This document shows, in pieces, positions 35,911-43,395 of a stretch of 64,000 nt of DNA (its first letter is position 1; every line of letters starts with the position of its first letter). The stretch comes from Agrococcus baldri (GTDB taxonomy: Bacteria > Actinomycetota > Actinomycetes > Actinomycetales > Microbacteriaceae), in assembly GCA_007988785.1 (NCBI GenBank), contig BJUU01000002.1:186001-250000 (forward strand). Reading direction: 5' to 3'. The notes under the pieces were generated by a model that was not told the DNA's origin, ran no database searches, and saw only the letters and a list, made by a program, of their open reading frames with translations. The position numbers and the translations under genes are program-made.

Positions 35911-36675
35911 GTGCTCGTGCGCGACGCGGCCAGCGGCGAGGTGCTGCTCGAGCGCTCGCCCGAGGTGCGTCTGTCGACGGCGTCGGTGCCGAAGCTGCTG
36001 CTGCTCATCGCGTGCGCGGCGGCGATCGAGGCGGGTGAGCTCGACCCGGGCGAGCTGCTCGACCGCGGCTCGGTGCCGTCGGTCGGCGACTCGGGGCTGT
36101 GGCAGCACCTCGGGCAGCAGGCGCTGTCGGTGGCGGATGCCGCGGCGCTCGTCGGCGCGGTCAGCGACAACCTCGCGACCAACGTGCTGCTCGCCCGCAT
36201 CGGGCTCGAGGCGGTGTCGCGCGAAGCCGCGAGGCTCGGCATCCGTGACGTGCACCTGCACGACGCGGTGCGCGATGCGCGCGGGCCGACGCATCCGCCG
36301 CGGCTGAGCAGTGCGTCTGCGGCGGGTCTGGTCGACATGCTGACCCGGCTCTCGGCGGGCGAGCTGGGCTCGGCGGCGGTGAGCGAGCGCGTGCTGGGCT
36401 GGATGCGGCACTCGGTCGACCTGAGCATGGTCGCTTCGGCGTTCGGGCAGGATCCGCTCGCGCACGGCGGTGACGCCCCGCAGCTCTTCGTGAAGACCGG
36501 CACCGATGCGGGCGTGCGGGCGGATGCGGGCGTGGTGCGGGCTGCAGACCGCACGCTCGTCTACGCGGCGATCGCCAACTGGCCCGCCGACGTCGACGCG
36601 ACCGGCGAGGTGCTCGCGTCGATGCGCGGGATCGGCGAACTCGTGCGCGCGGCCGTCGAGGGCGATCGCGGCTGA
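35911..36675 (+). CDS. Beta-lactamase-like serine hydrolase
   Basis: The 254-residue protein has all three class A serine-enzyme motifs: SVPK (Ser25-Lys28), SDN (in AVSDNLATN) and KTG (in FVKTGTDAG). It lacks a signal peptide, so it may act in the cytoplasm or its start may be mis-set. The GTG at 35911 leaves an unusually short N-terminus. The frame stays open upstream to a stop at 35842 with no ATG, GTG or TTG; only an ATC at 35854 follows a TAGACT box. Function could be peptide hydrolysis or esterase activity rather than resistance. Confidence 0.8.
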   Translation: MLVRDAASGEVLLERSPEVRLSTASVPKLLLLIACAAAIEAGELDPGELLDRGSVPSVGDSGLWQHLGQQALSVADAAALVGAVSDNLATNVLLARIGLEAVSREAARLGIRDVHLHDAVRDARGPTHPPRLSSASAAGLVDMLTRLSAGELGSAAVSERVLGWMRHSVDLSMVASAFGQDPLAHGGDAPQLFVKTGTDAGVRADAGVVRAADRTLVYAAIANWPADVDATGEVLASMRGIGELVRAAVEGDRG

Positions 36676-36720
36676 GCCGCGCGGCCGCTGTAGGTGACGG
36701 CCGGCGCCCGCAGACGTGAA

Positions 36721-36751
36721 ACGGGGCCGCCCCCGGTTGGGACGGCCCCGT
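36721..36751. terminator. Bidirectional hairpin between the serine hydrolase and the 63-aa ORF
   Basis: ACGGGGCCG (36721-36729) pairs perfectly with 36743-36751 around a 13-base loop. It can terminate both the plus-strand hydrolase and the minus-strand small ORF. Confidence 0.7.
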
Positions 36752-36760
36752 GCGCTGCGC

Positions 36761-36952
36761 TCATACGAGCAGCTGGCGTGCGAGCGAGTCGAGCCGGTGC
36801 TGCTCGCGCGATTCGAGGGCGTCCTCGTAGGCGCGTGCTTCGCGGCGGCGCTGGTCGTCGAGCTCGGCCCCGAGGGCCCAGCGGGCGAGCAGCTGCGATG
36901 CGCTCAGTGCAGCCCTGCGCGTGGCAGGCAGCTGATGAGTCGAATACAACAT
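36761..36952 (-). CDS. Small basic protein of 63 residues, unknown function
   Basis: It starts MLYSTHQLPATRRAALSASQ and ends SLARQLLV. It is rich in Ala, Leu and Arg and predicted to be alpha-helical, with charged heptads in EARAYEDALESREQHRLDS suggesting a coiled coil. No family is recognised. Upstream are two 12-bp palindromes at 36973-37009. Downstream is a strong hairpin. Its Shine-Dalgarno is weak. It may be a real small gene, or part of the leader transcript begun at the promoter at 37337. Confidence 0.45.
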   Translation of the reverse strand: MLYSTHQLPATRRAALSASQLLARWALGAELDDQRRREARAYEDALESREQHRLDSLARQLLV

Positions 36953-36972
36953 GGTGTTCTGCTTTCTGGCAT

Positions 36973-36984
36973 GGCGATATCGCC
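36973..36984. repeat. Perfect 12-bp palindrome GGCGATATCGCC
   Basis: It lies 21 bp upstream of the 63-residue ORF start. A sister palindrome sharing the 10-bp core GCGATATCGC lies at 36998-37009, centre-to-centre 25 bp. Probable dual operator. Confidence 0.6.
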
Positions 36985-36997
36985 CCAGCATTGGGCA

Positions 36998-37009
36998 TGC
37001 GATATCGCA
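36998..37009. repeat. Perfect 12-bp palindrome TGCGATATCGCA
   Basis: It shares the core GCGATATCGC with the palindrome at 36973-36984. A 25-bp spacing (about two and a half helical turns) would put two bound dimers on opposite faces of the DNA. Confidence 0.6.
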
Positions 37010-37233
37010 GGATGAATTGCGAGTTGATTGCGCGCTGAATAGCACCCGAAAAGAGGTGCGGATGCGCGAATTGCGACAGGCACGTCGCCAGACGACCGAA
37101 GGACGGTCGCGGTGAGCGCGCGTCGCTGATCAGCGATCGGTGATGGAGGAAGGCGCAGGGTTAGCAAGCCTGCTGTGGCCTGGCAGCTGCGGAGTCGAGA
37201 CGGCTCCGCGGCGTTCAGCCGCTGCGCTCTTCG
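37010..37233 (-). other. Structured, AT-richer leader-like region
   Basis: No convincing gene is seen. Reading on the minus strand after the micro-ORF stop, there are competing hairpins. One at 37208-37222 has a 5-bp stem (GCGGC/GCCGC). The other pairs 37189-37194 with 37204-37209 (GCGGAG/CTCCGC). They share bases and exclude each other. Further hairpins are at 37123-37136 (14-bp palindrome TCGCTGATCAGCGA) and 37093-37109. The layout resembles an attenuator, but no target gene is evident other than the 63-residue ORF. Confidence 0.45.
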
Positions 37234-37290
37234 CTAGCAGACCCCGCCCGCAAGAAGGGCTCCAGCAGAGTGGATGATCGTGTCAAACAT
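37234..37290 (-). CDS. 18-codon micro-ORF (MFDTIIHSAGALLAGGVC), possible leader peptide
   Basis: The 57-base ORF encodes an 18-residue peptide with a hydrophobic, Gly-rich second half and a C-terminal cysteine. A perfect AAAGGAGG (37299-37306) lies eight bases upstream of the ATG, the strongest ribosome site seen in the window, and a sigma-70-like promoter lies at 37337-37364. Downstream are mutually exclusive hairpins. It could be a regulatory leader peptide, a secreted or modified peptide, or a small membrane peptide. Its presence is sequence-based; function is unknown. Confidence 0.6.
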   Translation of the reverse strand: MFDTIIHSAGALLAGGVC

Positions 37291-37336
37291 CGCGAGCTCC
37301 TCCTTTCTCGTAGGCGTGGAAGTTCACGACCACGAA

Positions 37337-37364
37337 GATATAACGCGGGCACGGCGAATTGCAA
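37337..37364 (-). promoter_or_regulatory. Promoter of the 18-codon micro-ORF
   Basis: On the minus strand TTGCAA (37359-37364) and TATATC (37337-37342) are separated by 16 bp. The region is AT-richer than its surroundings. Transcription would start near 37330, leaving a 40-base leader. Confidence 0.55.
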
Positions 37365-37476
37365 GCGGATTCACAAACTTTTTCGACGCGTTTCCGAATG
37401 GGCTCATTTGTACCCCGATCGGACAGCCTGTGGAGAGCGCCGGTGCGCTCCCGGCACGGTCGCGTAACCTGCCCGC

Positions 37477-37998
37477 ATGCTCGGTCGGATCACGTCTGGT
37501 GTCGCGCTCGCTTCGATGGCGGCGCTGGTGCTCGTCGGATGCACGCCTGGGCCGAGCGAGGAAGAAGTGGTCGGAGAGGCACGCGCGACCTGGGAACAGT
37601 TCCTCGGCCACCTGAATGAGTACAGCGCCAACCCAGCTGACGCGGACAGGCAACAGCTCATGCGCGTCGCCGACCCTGCCGTGGCCGACGGCCAGATGCA
37701 GGTCTTCGAGCAAGCATCGGCGGCGGGCATCCACGCGGAGGGTGCTCGGGTTACGGCTGATTTCACCGCCGTTCAATCGAACGACAATGCCCAGACGGTT
37801 TCGGCGGTTGTGTGCGTCGACGTATCCGGCGAGCGGGTGATAGCTGCCGACGGCACTGACGTCACCGATGCCGATCGACCGTCGCAGGTCGCGTACGAGC
37901 TGATGTTTGACCGCGCGGATAGCGAGGACGACTCGAACCTCTTGATCACGTCCTACGCGGAAGCCACCGATGCACTGGCTGAGAACCCATGCTCTTGA
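37477..37998 (+). CDS. Putative lipoprotein
   Basis: The 173-residue protein has a signal peptide and lipobox LVGC (Cys22), followed by an acidic domain (EEEVVGEARATWEQFLGHLNEY) and a small alpha/beta region with conserved-looking SAVVCVDVSGERVIAADG. It is anchored on the outer face of the membrane. The next gene overlaps its 3' end by 10 bases, so the two form a pair common in related genomes. The role is unknown. Confidence 0.75.
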   Translation: MLGRITSGVALASMAALVLVGCTPGPSEEEVVGEARATWEQFLGHLNEYSANPADADRQQLMRVADPAVADGQMQVFEQASAAGIHAEGARVTADFTAVQSNDNAQTVSAVVCVDVSGERVIAADGTDVTDADRPSQVAYELMFDRADSEDDSNLLITSYAEATDALAENPCS

Positions 37999-38831
37999 TC
38001 GCCACAGTGATGGTGGGCATATCGCTGATGCCCATGATCGGAGCTGACGACTCAGACGCGCCGCCGCCGGCATTCTTCACAAGCGACGAACTGGTCGCGG
38101 GTGCGGCGCGCAACTCGAGCGGGAACGATGGCGGCCATGATTCTGGCGCTCCCGAAGCTGGCACCCGCGCTTCAACGGGCCCCACCGGCCACTACACCCC
38201 GCCCGCCGCGACCCCCAACCGCCTCGCGCCGTGCCAGACGTGGATCGACGCTGCAGCGCTCTGCTTCCGCACCTCGATCGACGAGCTCGGCGACGCGCCC
38301 GCAGATCCCGCGGAGCCCGCCGCCGCGGCGCCTGCTGAGCCTGAAGCGCGCCCCATCACGATGAGCGACATCGAGCGGTTCACGCCGATCGTCGGCGAGC
38401 TTGTGGTCGAGCCCGAGGGGTGGGGCGTCGTCGGCACGCCGACCAACTTCTACGCGACCGCCGAGTCGCACACGATGGACGGCGAGCTGTTCGACACCGC
38501 GATCCAGGTGCGCTGGACGCCCAGCGGCTACCGCTTCGACTACGGCGATGGCACGGTCGAGGAGTCCGAGACGTCCGGCTCCGCCTGGCGCGGCACCGAA
38601 GACTCGTGGACCGAGACGGCCACGAGCCACACGTACGATTCCCGCGATGACGTCACCGCATCCGTCACCGTCGTCTTCACGGCAGAGGTCAACGCCGGCG
38701 GCGGCTGGTTCGCGGTGCCCGGCACCCTACCCGTCGAGGCGCCGGGCGTGAGCGTCAAGGTCTTCGAGGTCGACACCGTGCTGACGAACGGCGACTGCAT
38801 GGCCAACCCCAACGCTGCAGGCTGCGGCTGA
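37989..38831 (+). CDS. Secreted protein with PKD-like C-terminal region
   Basis: The 280-residue protein has a short hydrophobic N-terminus (about 1-18), a Pro/Ala-rich linker (about 100-120) and a C-terminal PKD-like beta-sandwich. The WTPSGYRFDYGDGTVEE segment carries the YxDGT motif of PKD folds, followed by DSRDDVTASVTVVF. Cysteines at CQTWIDAAALC and CMANPNAAGC may form disulfides. It overlaps the lipoprotein gene and is probably exported with it. It may be a surface interaction protein. Confidence 0.72.
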   Translation: MLLIATVMVGISLMPMIGADDSDAPPPAFFTSDELVAGAARNSSGNDGGHDSGAPEAGTRASTGPTGHYTPPAATPNRLAPCQTWIDAAALCFRTSIDELGDAPADPAEPAAAAPAEPEARPITMSDIERFTPIVGELVVEPEGWGVVGTPTNFYATAESHTMDGELFDTAIQVRWTPSGYRFDYGDGTVEESETSGSAWRGTEDSWTETATSHTYDSRDDVTASVTVVFTAEVNAGGGWFAVPGTLPVEAPGVSVKVFEVDTVLTNGDCMANPNAAGCG

Positions 38832-38833
38832 CG

Positions 38834-39043
38834 CTACTCCGCGGGTGGACGCGGCGACTCGCCCTCGCCCTCATCGCGCGTGCCGCTCACGCCGAAGGCA
38901 GCGCCGAGCGCGATGCCGATCGCACCCCCGACCCCCATCCACAGCGACAGGTTGTCCTGCGCGACACCGATCGCCGCTCCGATCGCGATGCCGATCGCGA
39001 CGCAGACGCCCATCGACGCGTACTCGTTGCGCTTGCCGGCCAT
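38834..39043 (-). CDS. Small two-helix membrane protein
   Basis: The 69-residue protein has two glycine-rich membrane helices (SMGVCVAIGIAIGAAIGVA and MGVGGAIGIALGAAFGV) and an acidic/Pro C-terminal tail (DEGEGESPRPPAE). Glycine-zipper patterns suggest self-association. The start is uncertain: a GGAGG lies only one base from this ATG, and an upstream in-frame ATG at 39079 would add twelve residues. It is convergent with the PKD-like gene. Confidence 0.55.
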   Translation of the reverse strand: MAGKRNEYASMGVCVAIGIAIGAAIGVAQDNLSLWMGVGGAIGIALGAAFGVSGTRDEGEGESPRPPAE

Positions 39044-39114
39044 GCCTCCACGGTGGGCACCCGCGACCCGGCCGTGCATCCGCCGCGTGAGGGAGATCGC
39101 CGTAGAGTCGCCGC

Positions 39115-40098
39115 ATGACGACGACCTCGCCCGGCTGGGGCATCCTCGGCGCCGGCCGCATCGCCCATATGTTCGCCCGCGACCTCGCCCTCGGCGGCCA
39201 CCGCATCGCCGCCGTCGGCAGCCGCGACGCCGACCGCGCCCGCGCCTTCGCCGCCGAGCACCGCATCCCGAACGTGCACACCGGCTACGAGGCGCTCGTC
39301 GCCGACCCCGAGGTCGACGTCGTCTACATCGCCACCCCGCACTCGCACCACCTCGAGCACGCCCTGCTCGCGATCGAGGCCGGCAAGCACCTGCTCATCG
39401 AGAAGGCGTTCACGACCACCGGCGACGACGCGCAGACCCTCGTCGACGCCGCCCGCGCCAAGGGCGTGTTCGTCATGGAGGCCATGTGGACGCGCTTCCT
39501 GCCCACCATGGCGACCGTCCGCGAACGCATCGCCGCCGGCGACCTCGGCGAGCTCGTCAGCGTCACCGCAGACCATTCGCAGGTGCTCGACCTCTCCCCC
39601 GGCAGCCGCCTCATCGAGCCGGCGCTCGGCGGCGGCGCGCTGCTCGACCTCGGCGTCTACTGCGTCTCGCTCGCGCACGCGCTCCTCGGCCCGGTCACGC
39701 GCATCCGTGCCTCCGGCACCGTCGATGACGCGGGCATCGACCACCGCGGCGCCGCGATCCTCGAGCATGAGGGCGGGCGGATGTCCACCGTCACGTTCTC
39801 GATGGAGACGCTCGGTTCGAACCGTGCCACGATCGTCGGCACCGAGGGCGTCATCGAGCTCAGCCCCTCGTTCTACGAGTGGATCGGGTTCTCGCGGCGC
39901 TCGAACGCCGCCGGCGCGCGCGTGGTCGAGACGTACGAGCCGGCCGTCGACGGTCGCGGCATGCAGTTCCAGGCCGCCGAGGTCGAGCGCTGCATCGCCG
40001 CCGGGCTGCTCGAGAGCGAGCTGCTGCCGCTCGGCGAGTCGGTCGCGATCATGCGCGCGATGGACGAGATCGCCCGGCAGCTGCGCGCCGGCGACTGA
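39115..40098 (+). CDS. Gfo/Idh/MocA-family oxidoreductase
   Basis: This 327-residue NAD(P)-dependent dehydrogenase has the Rossmann motif GILGAGRIAHMF (9-20) and a C-terminal substrate domain. The canonical EKP loop is EKA here (96-98). The catalytic Lys97 is conserved but the Pro is replaced, which is less usual. Substrate is probably a sugar or inositol-like compound, not readable from the sequence. It is monocistronic. Confidence 0.88.
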   Translation: MTTTSPGWGILGAGRIAHMFARDLALGGHRIAAVGSRDADRARAFAAEHRIPNVHTGYEALVADPEVDVVYIATPHSHHLEHALLAIEAGKHLLIEKAFTTTGDDAQTLVDAARAKGVFVMEAMWTRFLPTMATVRERIAAGDLGELVSVTADHSQVLDLSPGSRLIEPALGGGALLDLGVYCVSLAHALLGPVTRIRASGTVDDAGIDHRGAAILEHEGGRMSTVTFSMETLGSNRATIVGTEGVIELSPSFYEWIGFSRRSNAAGARVVETYEPAVDGRGMQFQAAEVERCIAAGLLESELLPLGESVAIMRAMDEIARQLRAGD

Positions 40099-40151
40099 CG
40101 AAGATGCGGATCGCGCTTGCGCTGTGCTCGCGCGCGAGCTACTGTCTCGTT

Positions 40152-40174
40152 TATCGATATACCGATGAACGATA
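40152..40174. promoter_or_regulatory. Inverted repeat operator upstream of the membrane-protein/Xre pair
   Basis: TATCG (40152-40156), a 13-bp gap and CGATA (40170-40174) form an inverted repeat. The first half lies in the palindrome TATCGATA. It is 10 bp from the ATG and could be the Xre repressor's own operator. Confidence 0.5.
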
Positions 40175-40183
40175 GGGGCAGTC

Positions 40184-40846
40184 ATGAGCAAGGTGGACTT
40201 CGGCCGCAGCGTCGGCCTGGTGCTCGGCCGCGGCGGTCTCATCGCCGTCATCGCTGTCACCCTGATCGGGTTGCTGTGGACGTTGGTGATCGCACTGCTG
40301 CACATCGTGCATTCGATCAACAGCAACCCCTCGTACGACGTGCTGGTCGCGAGCCCGATCGATGTGCGGCCCGACATCGTCGCGGACGCGGAGATCCAGT
40401 ACGCGACGGTCATCTTCACGCCGACGAACCCGGACGCGGCCGCGCTGCTGCTCGAGTCCATCGGCGTCGGCTCGCGCTATGCCGTCGGCATGCTCGCCGG
40501 GATCGTGCTCATCTGGCTCGCCGTGCAACTGCTGCGCAGGCGCAGCTTCGGCATCGGCACGGCCATCGCACTCGGGGTGCTCGCCGTCGCGATGCTCACC
40601 ACCTCGGTCGCTGCCCCGATGCTCGAGGCGCAGGCGGTCGTGACCGCAGTCGACGCCGCGGGCGTGCCGACGGAGCCGTCGACCCCGACCTTCGGCGAGA
40701 GCGACGAGACCTGGGTCGTGCCGCCGACACCCCACTGGCAGAGCTTCGACTTCTCGCTGCTGGCCCTGGGCGTGGTCACGGGCCTCGCCTCGCTGCTGCT
40801 CGGCCGTGCCTCGCGCCTCCAGGAGGAGACGAGGGGGCTCATCTGA
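40184..40846 (+). CDS. Four-helix membrane protein (DUF2975-like) paired with an Xre repressor
   Basis: The 220-residue protein has four membrane helices: two N-terminal-half segments (LIAVIAVTLIGLLWTLVIAL and GMLAGIVLIWLAVQLL), one near 130 (LGVLAVAMLTTSVAA) and one near 200. It has the layout of DUF2975 proteins, which often pair with a small HTH regulator. Its stop overlaps the Xre start (TGATG). A sensor or anti-repressor role for the membrane protein is inferred. Confidence 0.7.
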   Translation: MSKVDFGRSVGLVLGRGGLIAVIAVTLIGLLWTLVIALLHIVHSINSNPSYDVLVASPIDVRPDIVADAEIQYATVIFTPTNPDAAALLLESIGVGSRYAVGMLAGIVLIWLAVQLLRRRSFGIGTAIALGVLAVAMLTTSVAAPMLEAQAVVTAVDAAGVPTEPSTPTFGESDETWVVPPTPHWQSFDFSLLALGVVTGLASLLLGRASRLQEETRGLI

Positions 40847-41073
40847 TGGCCCGCAGGACAGACGACGCCACGGGCGTGCACTGCCGGCTCGACGAGCTGC
40901 TGGAGGAGCGCGGCATGACGCTCACCGAGCTCAGCCGCACCGTCGACATCACCTTCGCCAACCTCTCGGCGCTCAAGAACGATCGCGGCCGTGCCATCCG
41001 CTTCTCGACGCTCACCGCGATCTGCGCCGCGCTCGACTGCGAGATCGGCGAGCTGCTGGTGCTGAGCGACTGA
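40846..41073 (+). CDS. Cro/CI (Xre)-family small repressor
   Basis: This 75-residue protein is almost only a helix-turn-helix (LDELLEERGMTLTELSRTVDITFANLSALK). Such short regulators (YozG type) pair with DUF2975 membrane proteins in many bacteria. It probably represses its own operon through the operator at 40152. Translation is coupled to the membrane-protein gene. Confidence 0.85.
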   Translation: MARRTDDATGVHCRLDELLEERGMTLTELSRTVDITFANLSALKNDRGRAIRFSTLTAICAALDCEIGELLVLSD

Positions 41074-41202
41074 TACCGAACCGTGACCCAAGAGCTTCAA
41101 GTTGTGCTTGAGGGTTTGATACTGTCGGCGCGACGACGAGCATCGACGGATCCGGCCGGCGGTCGTCCCCAGCATCCCCGGATCTGTCCCGAGGTGTCGA
41201 CG

Positions 41203-42918
41203 ATGACCACCGATCCCCGCGCCCCGCGCGCCCGCGCGACCCGACGCATCCGCACCCTGCTCGCCGGGGTGCTCACCGCCGCGACCGCGCTCACCGGCCT
41301 GGCGCTCTCGACGCCGCAGCCGGCGCATGCCGCTCCCACGGCAGCGCCGTCATGGATCGGCGGCAAGGATCTCTACGCGACGAGCGCGCTGATGTCGCAG
41401 CAGCTGCCGCGCAGCAGCACCGTCTACCTGACCTCCGGCGAATCCGGCGGCGACGCCCTCGCGGTGCCGCCCGCCGCGGTCGCGGCCGGCGCGCACGTGC
41501 TGATGGTGCGGCGCGACTCCGTGCCCGCGTCCGTCGAGGCGCAGCTGCGCCGCCTCAACCCGCGCTACGTCAACGTGGTCGGCGCGAGGAACGTGCTGAG
41601 CGACGCCCTCTGGCGCGACGTGCGCAGCATCCTGCCGCGCGCATCCATCTACCGGGTCGGCCTCAACGCCGGCGACCGCGTCGACAGCGCGCTCGCGCTC
41701 GCCGGCCACATCAAGCGCGACAACGGCCGGCTCGACACCGTCTTCGTGATCGGTCGCAACGGGTACTCGGACGGGCTCGCGAGCGGCAACGTGGCGGCGC
41801 GCATCGGCGGCGCGATCATTCCCGCGATGGGCGACGCCACCGCCTGGGCGCGCAAGGTCGCGCCGCTGCTCAACGGCACACGGCACGTCGTGTTCGTCGG
41901 CGCCGGCAGCGTGCTGCCGCAGTCGTACTGGAACGCGCTCGACCGCATCCTCAGCCTGGACGTCGCGATGGAGCGGCTCGCCGGCCCCGACCGCTACGCG
42001 ACCAACGCACGCGTGATCGAGGCGTTCGTCGGCGGCATCAGCGCGCCGCACGTCTACCTCGTGGCGGGCAACGGGCACGGCGACACCGTCGGCGCCTCGG
42101 TGCTCGCGGCCCGGCAGGACTCGATCATGATGCTCTCCGGCCGCTACTGCCACGACCACGAGGCGATCCCCTCGCAGGTCGACTGGTTCGACGCATCCCG
42201 CGTCATCGGCATCGGCACCAAGTTCTGGATCACCAAGGATGCGCTGCAGCTGCGGATGTGCGGCGGCGGGTACTGGGAGGACTGGGCGTTCGACTACGAC
42301 GCGGGGGCTGTGCTGGCGCAACCGATGGCGCCTGCCGCGAGCTTCTCCCGGCCGCAGCTCGCTGCGGGCCGGGCGCTCGGCACCTTCCCCGGTTCGCAGA
42401 TCCGAGGGACCGGCCCGATGCTCGTCGGGCTGCCGATGGGCGTCGCGAATCCCTACGTCACGTTCGAGCACGACGGCGCGGCCGCCTCGAGAGTCACCGC
42501 GCTCGACGAGAACCTCGCCGGTGGCACCTTCGCGATCGGCTCGGGGTCATCCGGGCCGTTCTCGGGCACCGCGCTCGTCCGCGCCAACCATCCGATCGTC
42601 TATCTGCGGGTCGAGGCGCCCGGCCCCTGGGAGCTGCGGGTGCAGGACGCGCGGCACATGCCGGTGATCGGCTCCGGCAGCCGCCTGGAGGGTCAGGGCC
42701 GAATGGTGGCGCTCTACGAGGGCCCGAAGACGAAGATCAGCATCGACACCGGCCGCGGCAGTGCGGCGATGTACTCGCAATGGCTGTGGACGACCCAGCC
42801 GCGCACGCGCTCGACGCTGACGACCTTCGACGGCGAGTTCTGGCTGCAGGGCGGCCCGCAGATCGTGAGCATCGAGCACTGGGATCCGCGTGATCCCTGG
42901 ACGGTGCGGGTGCGCTGA
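41203..42918 (+). CDS. Secreted cell-wall-binding repeat 2 (CWB2) protein B
   Basis: The 571-residue paralogue of the protein at 17356-19098 has a signal peptide (core about 20-38) and three CWB2 domains starting WIGGKDLYATSALMSQ. The C-terminal third is related in layout but diverged. I chose the ATG at 41203, which has GAGGTG upstream; the earlier frame is antisense-like. The two copies share blocks of nucleotide identity, for example in their first repeat. Confidence 0.9.
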   Translation: MTTDPRAPRARATRRIRTLLAGVLTAATALTGLALSTPQPAHAAPTAAPSWIGGKDLYATSALMSQQLPRSSTVYLTSGESGGDALAVPPAAVAAGAHVLMVRRDSVPASVEAQLRRLNPRYVNVVGARNVLSDALWRDVRSILPRASIYRVGLNAGDRVDSALALAGHIKRDNGRLDTVFVIGRNGYSDGLASGNVAARIGGAIIPAMGDATAWARKVAPLLNGTRHVVFVGAGSVLPQSYWNALDRILSLDVAMERLAGPDRYATNARVIEAFVGGISAPHVYLVAGNGHGDTVGASVLAARQDSIMMLSGRYCHDHEAIPSQVDWFDASRVIGIGTKFWITKDALQLRMCGGGYWEDWAFDYDAGAVLAQPMAPAASFSRPQLAAGRALGTFPGSQIRGTGPMLVGLPMGVANPYVTFEHDGAAASRVTALDENLAGGTFAIGSGSSGPFSGTALVRANHPIVYLRVEAPGPWELRVQDARHMPVIGSGSRLEGQGRMVALYEGPKTKISIDTGRGSAAMYSQWLWTTQPRTRSTLTTFDGEFWLQGGPQIVSIEHWDPRDPWTVRVR

Positions 42919-42921
42919 GCC

Positions 42922-43206
42922 TCAGCTCGCGGCTGCCGCCTCGCGGGCGGCGATGCGGGCCTGCACCTCTGGCCGGCGCAGCGGCGGCACCGTCTTCGGC
43001 GGCTGCCGCCGCTCGGGCAGGTCGTCGAGCAGGTGCTGCGTGATGTGCGCGACCTCGGCGACGGCGCGCTCGAAGGCCTCTCGCGTGCGGTCGGTCGGAT
43101 GCGTGATGCCTGTGACCTTGCGGACGTACTGACGGGCAGCGGCCTCGACCTCGGTGTCGTCGGCGGCGGGCTCGAGCCCGCGGAGGATCGTGATGTTCCT
43201 GCACAT
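42922..43206 (-). CDS. DUF2277 family protein
   Basis: The 94-residue protein starts MCRNITILRG and has EAAARQYVRKVTGIT and EAFERAVAEVAHIT, the DUF2277 hallmarks; members of this family are predicted to bind nucleic acids. The ATG at 43206 is chosen for the MCRN start. It is convergent with CWB2 protein B. Function is unknown. Confidence 0.88.
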   Translation of the reverse strand: MCRNITILRGLEPAADDTEVEAAARQYVRKVTGITHPTDRTREAFERAVAEVAHITQHLLDDLPERRQPPKTVPPLRRPEVQARIAAREAAAAS

Positions 43207-43395
43207 GGCAGCCACGGTAGTCGGCATGGATGGTGGGCGGGAGGGTGCATCTGACGCACGAACAGGGGGTGAGCACGGGCATCGGATCGCCGCACGATGT
43301 TCTCCACAGGTTCCGCGCTCTCCCCGACGCGTGTGGGCGGTGCTCGATACTCTGTTCCCAACAGACATTCGAGGCTGTGACGCGAGGAGGCGGAC

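Noticed and set aside
35911-36675. Antibiotic-resistance beta-lactamase
   Set aside because: Motifs are shared by many serine hydrolases, there is no signal peptide, and the class A Glu166 region is not recognisable. Resistance is not supported.
37081-37240. tRNA-like or small-RNA cloverleaf
   Set aside because: No anticodon arm, TPsiC-like loop or acceptor pairing could be built. Structure is better described as leader hairpins.
17356-42918. CWB2 copies as ends of a transposon
   Set aside because: They are long expressed genes with signal peptides, not inverted repeats, and no transposase is between them.
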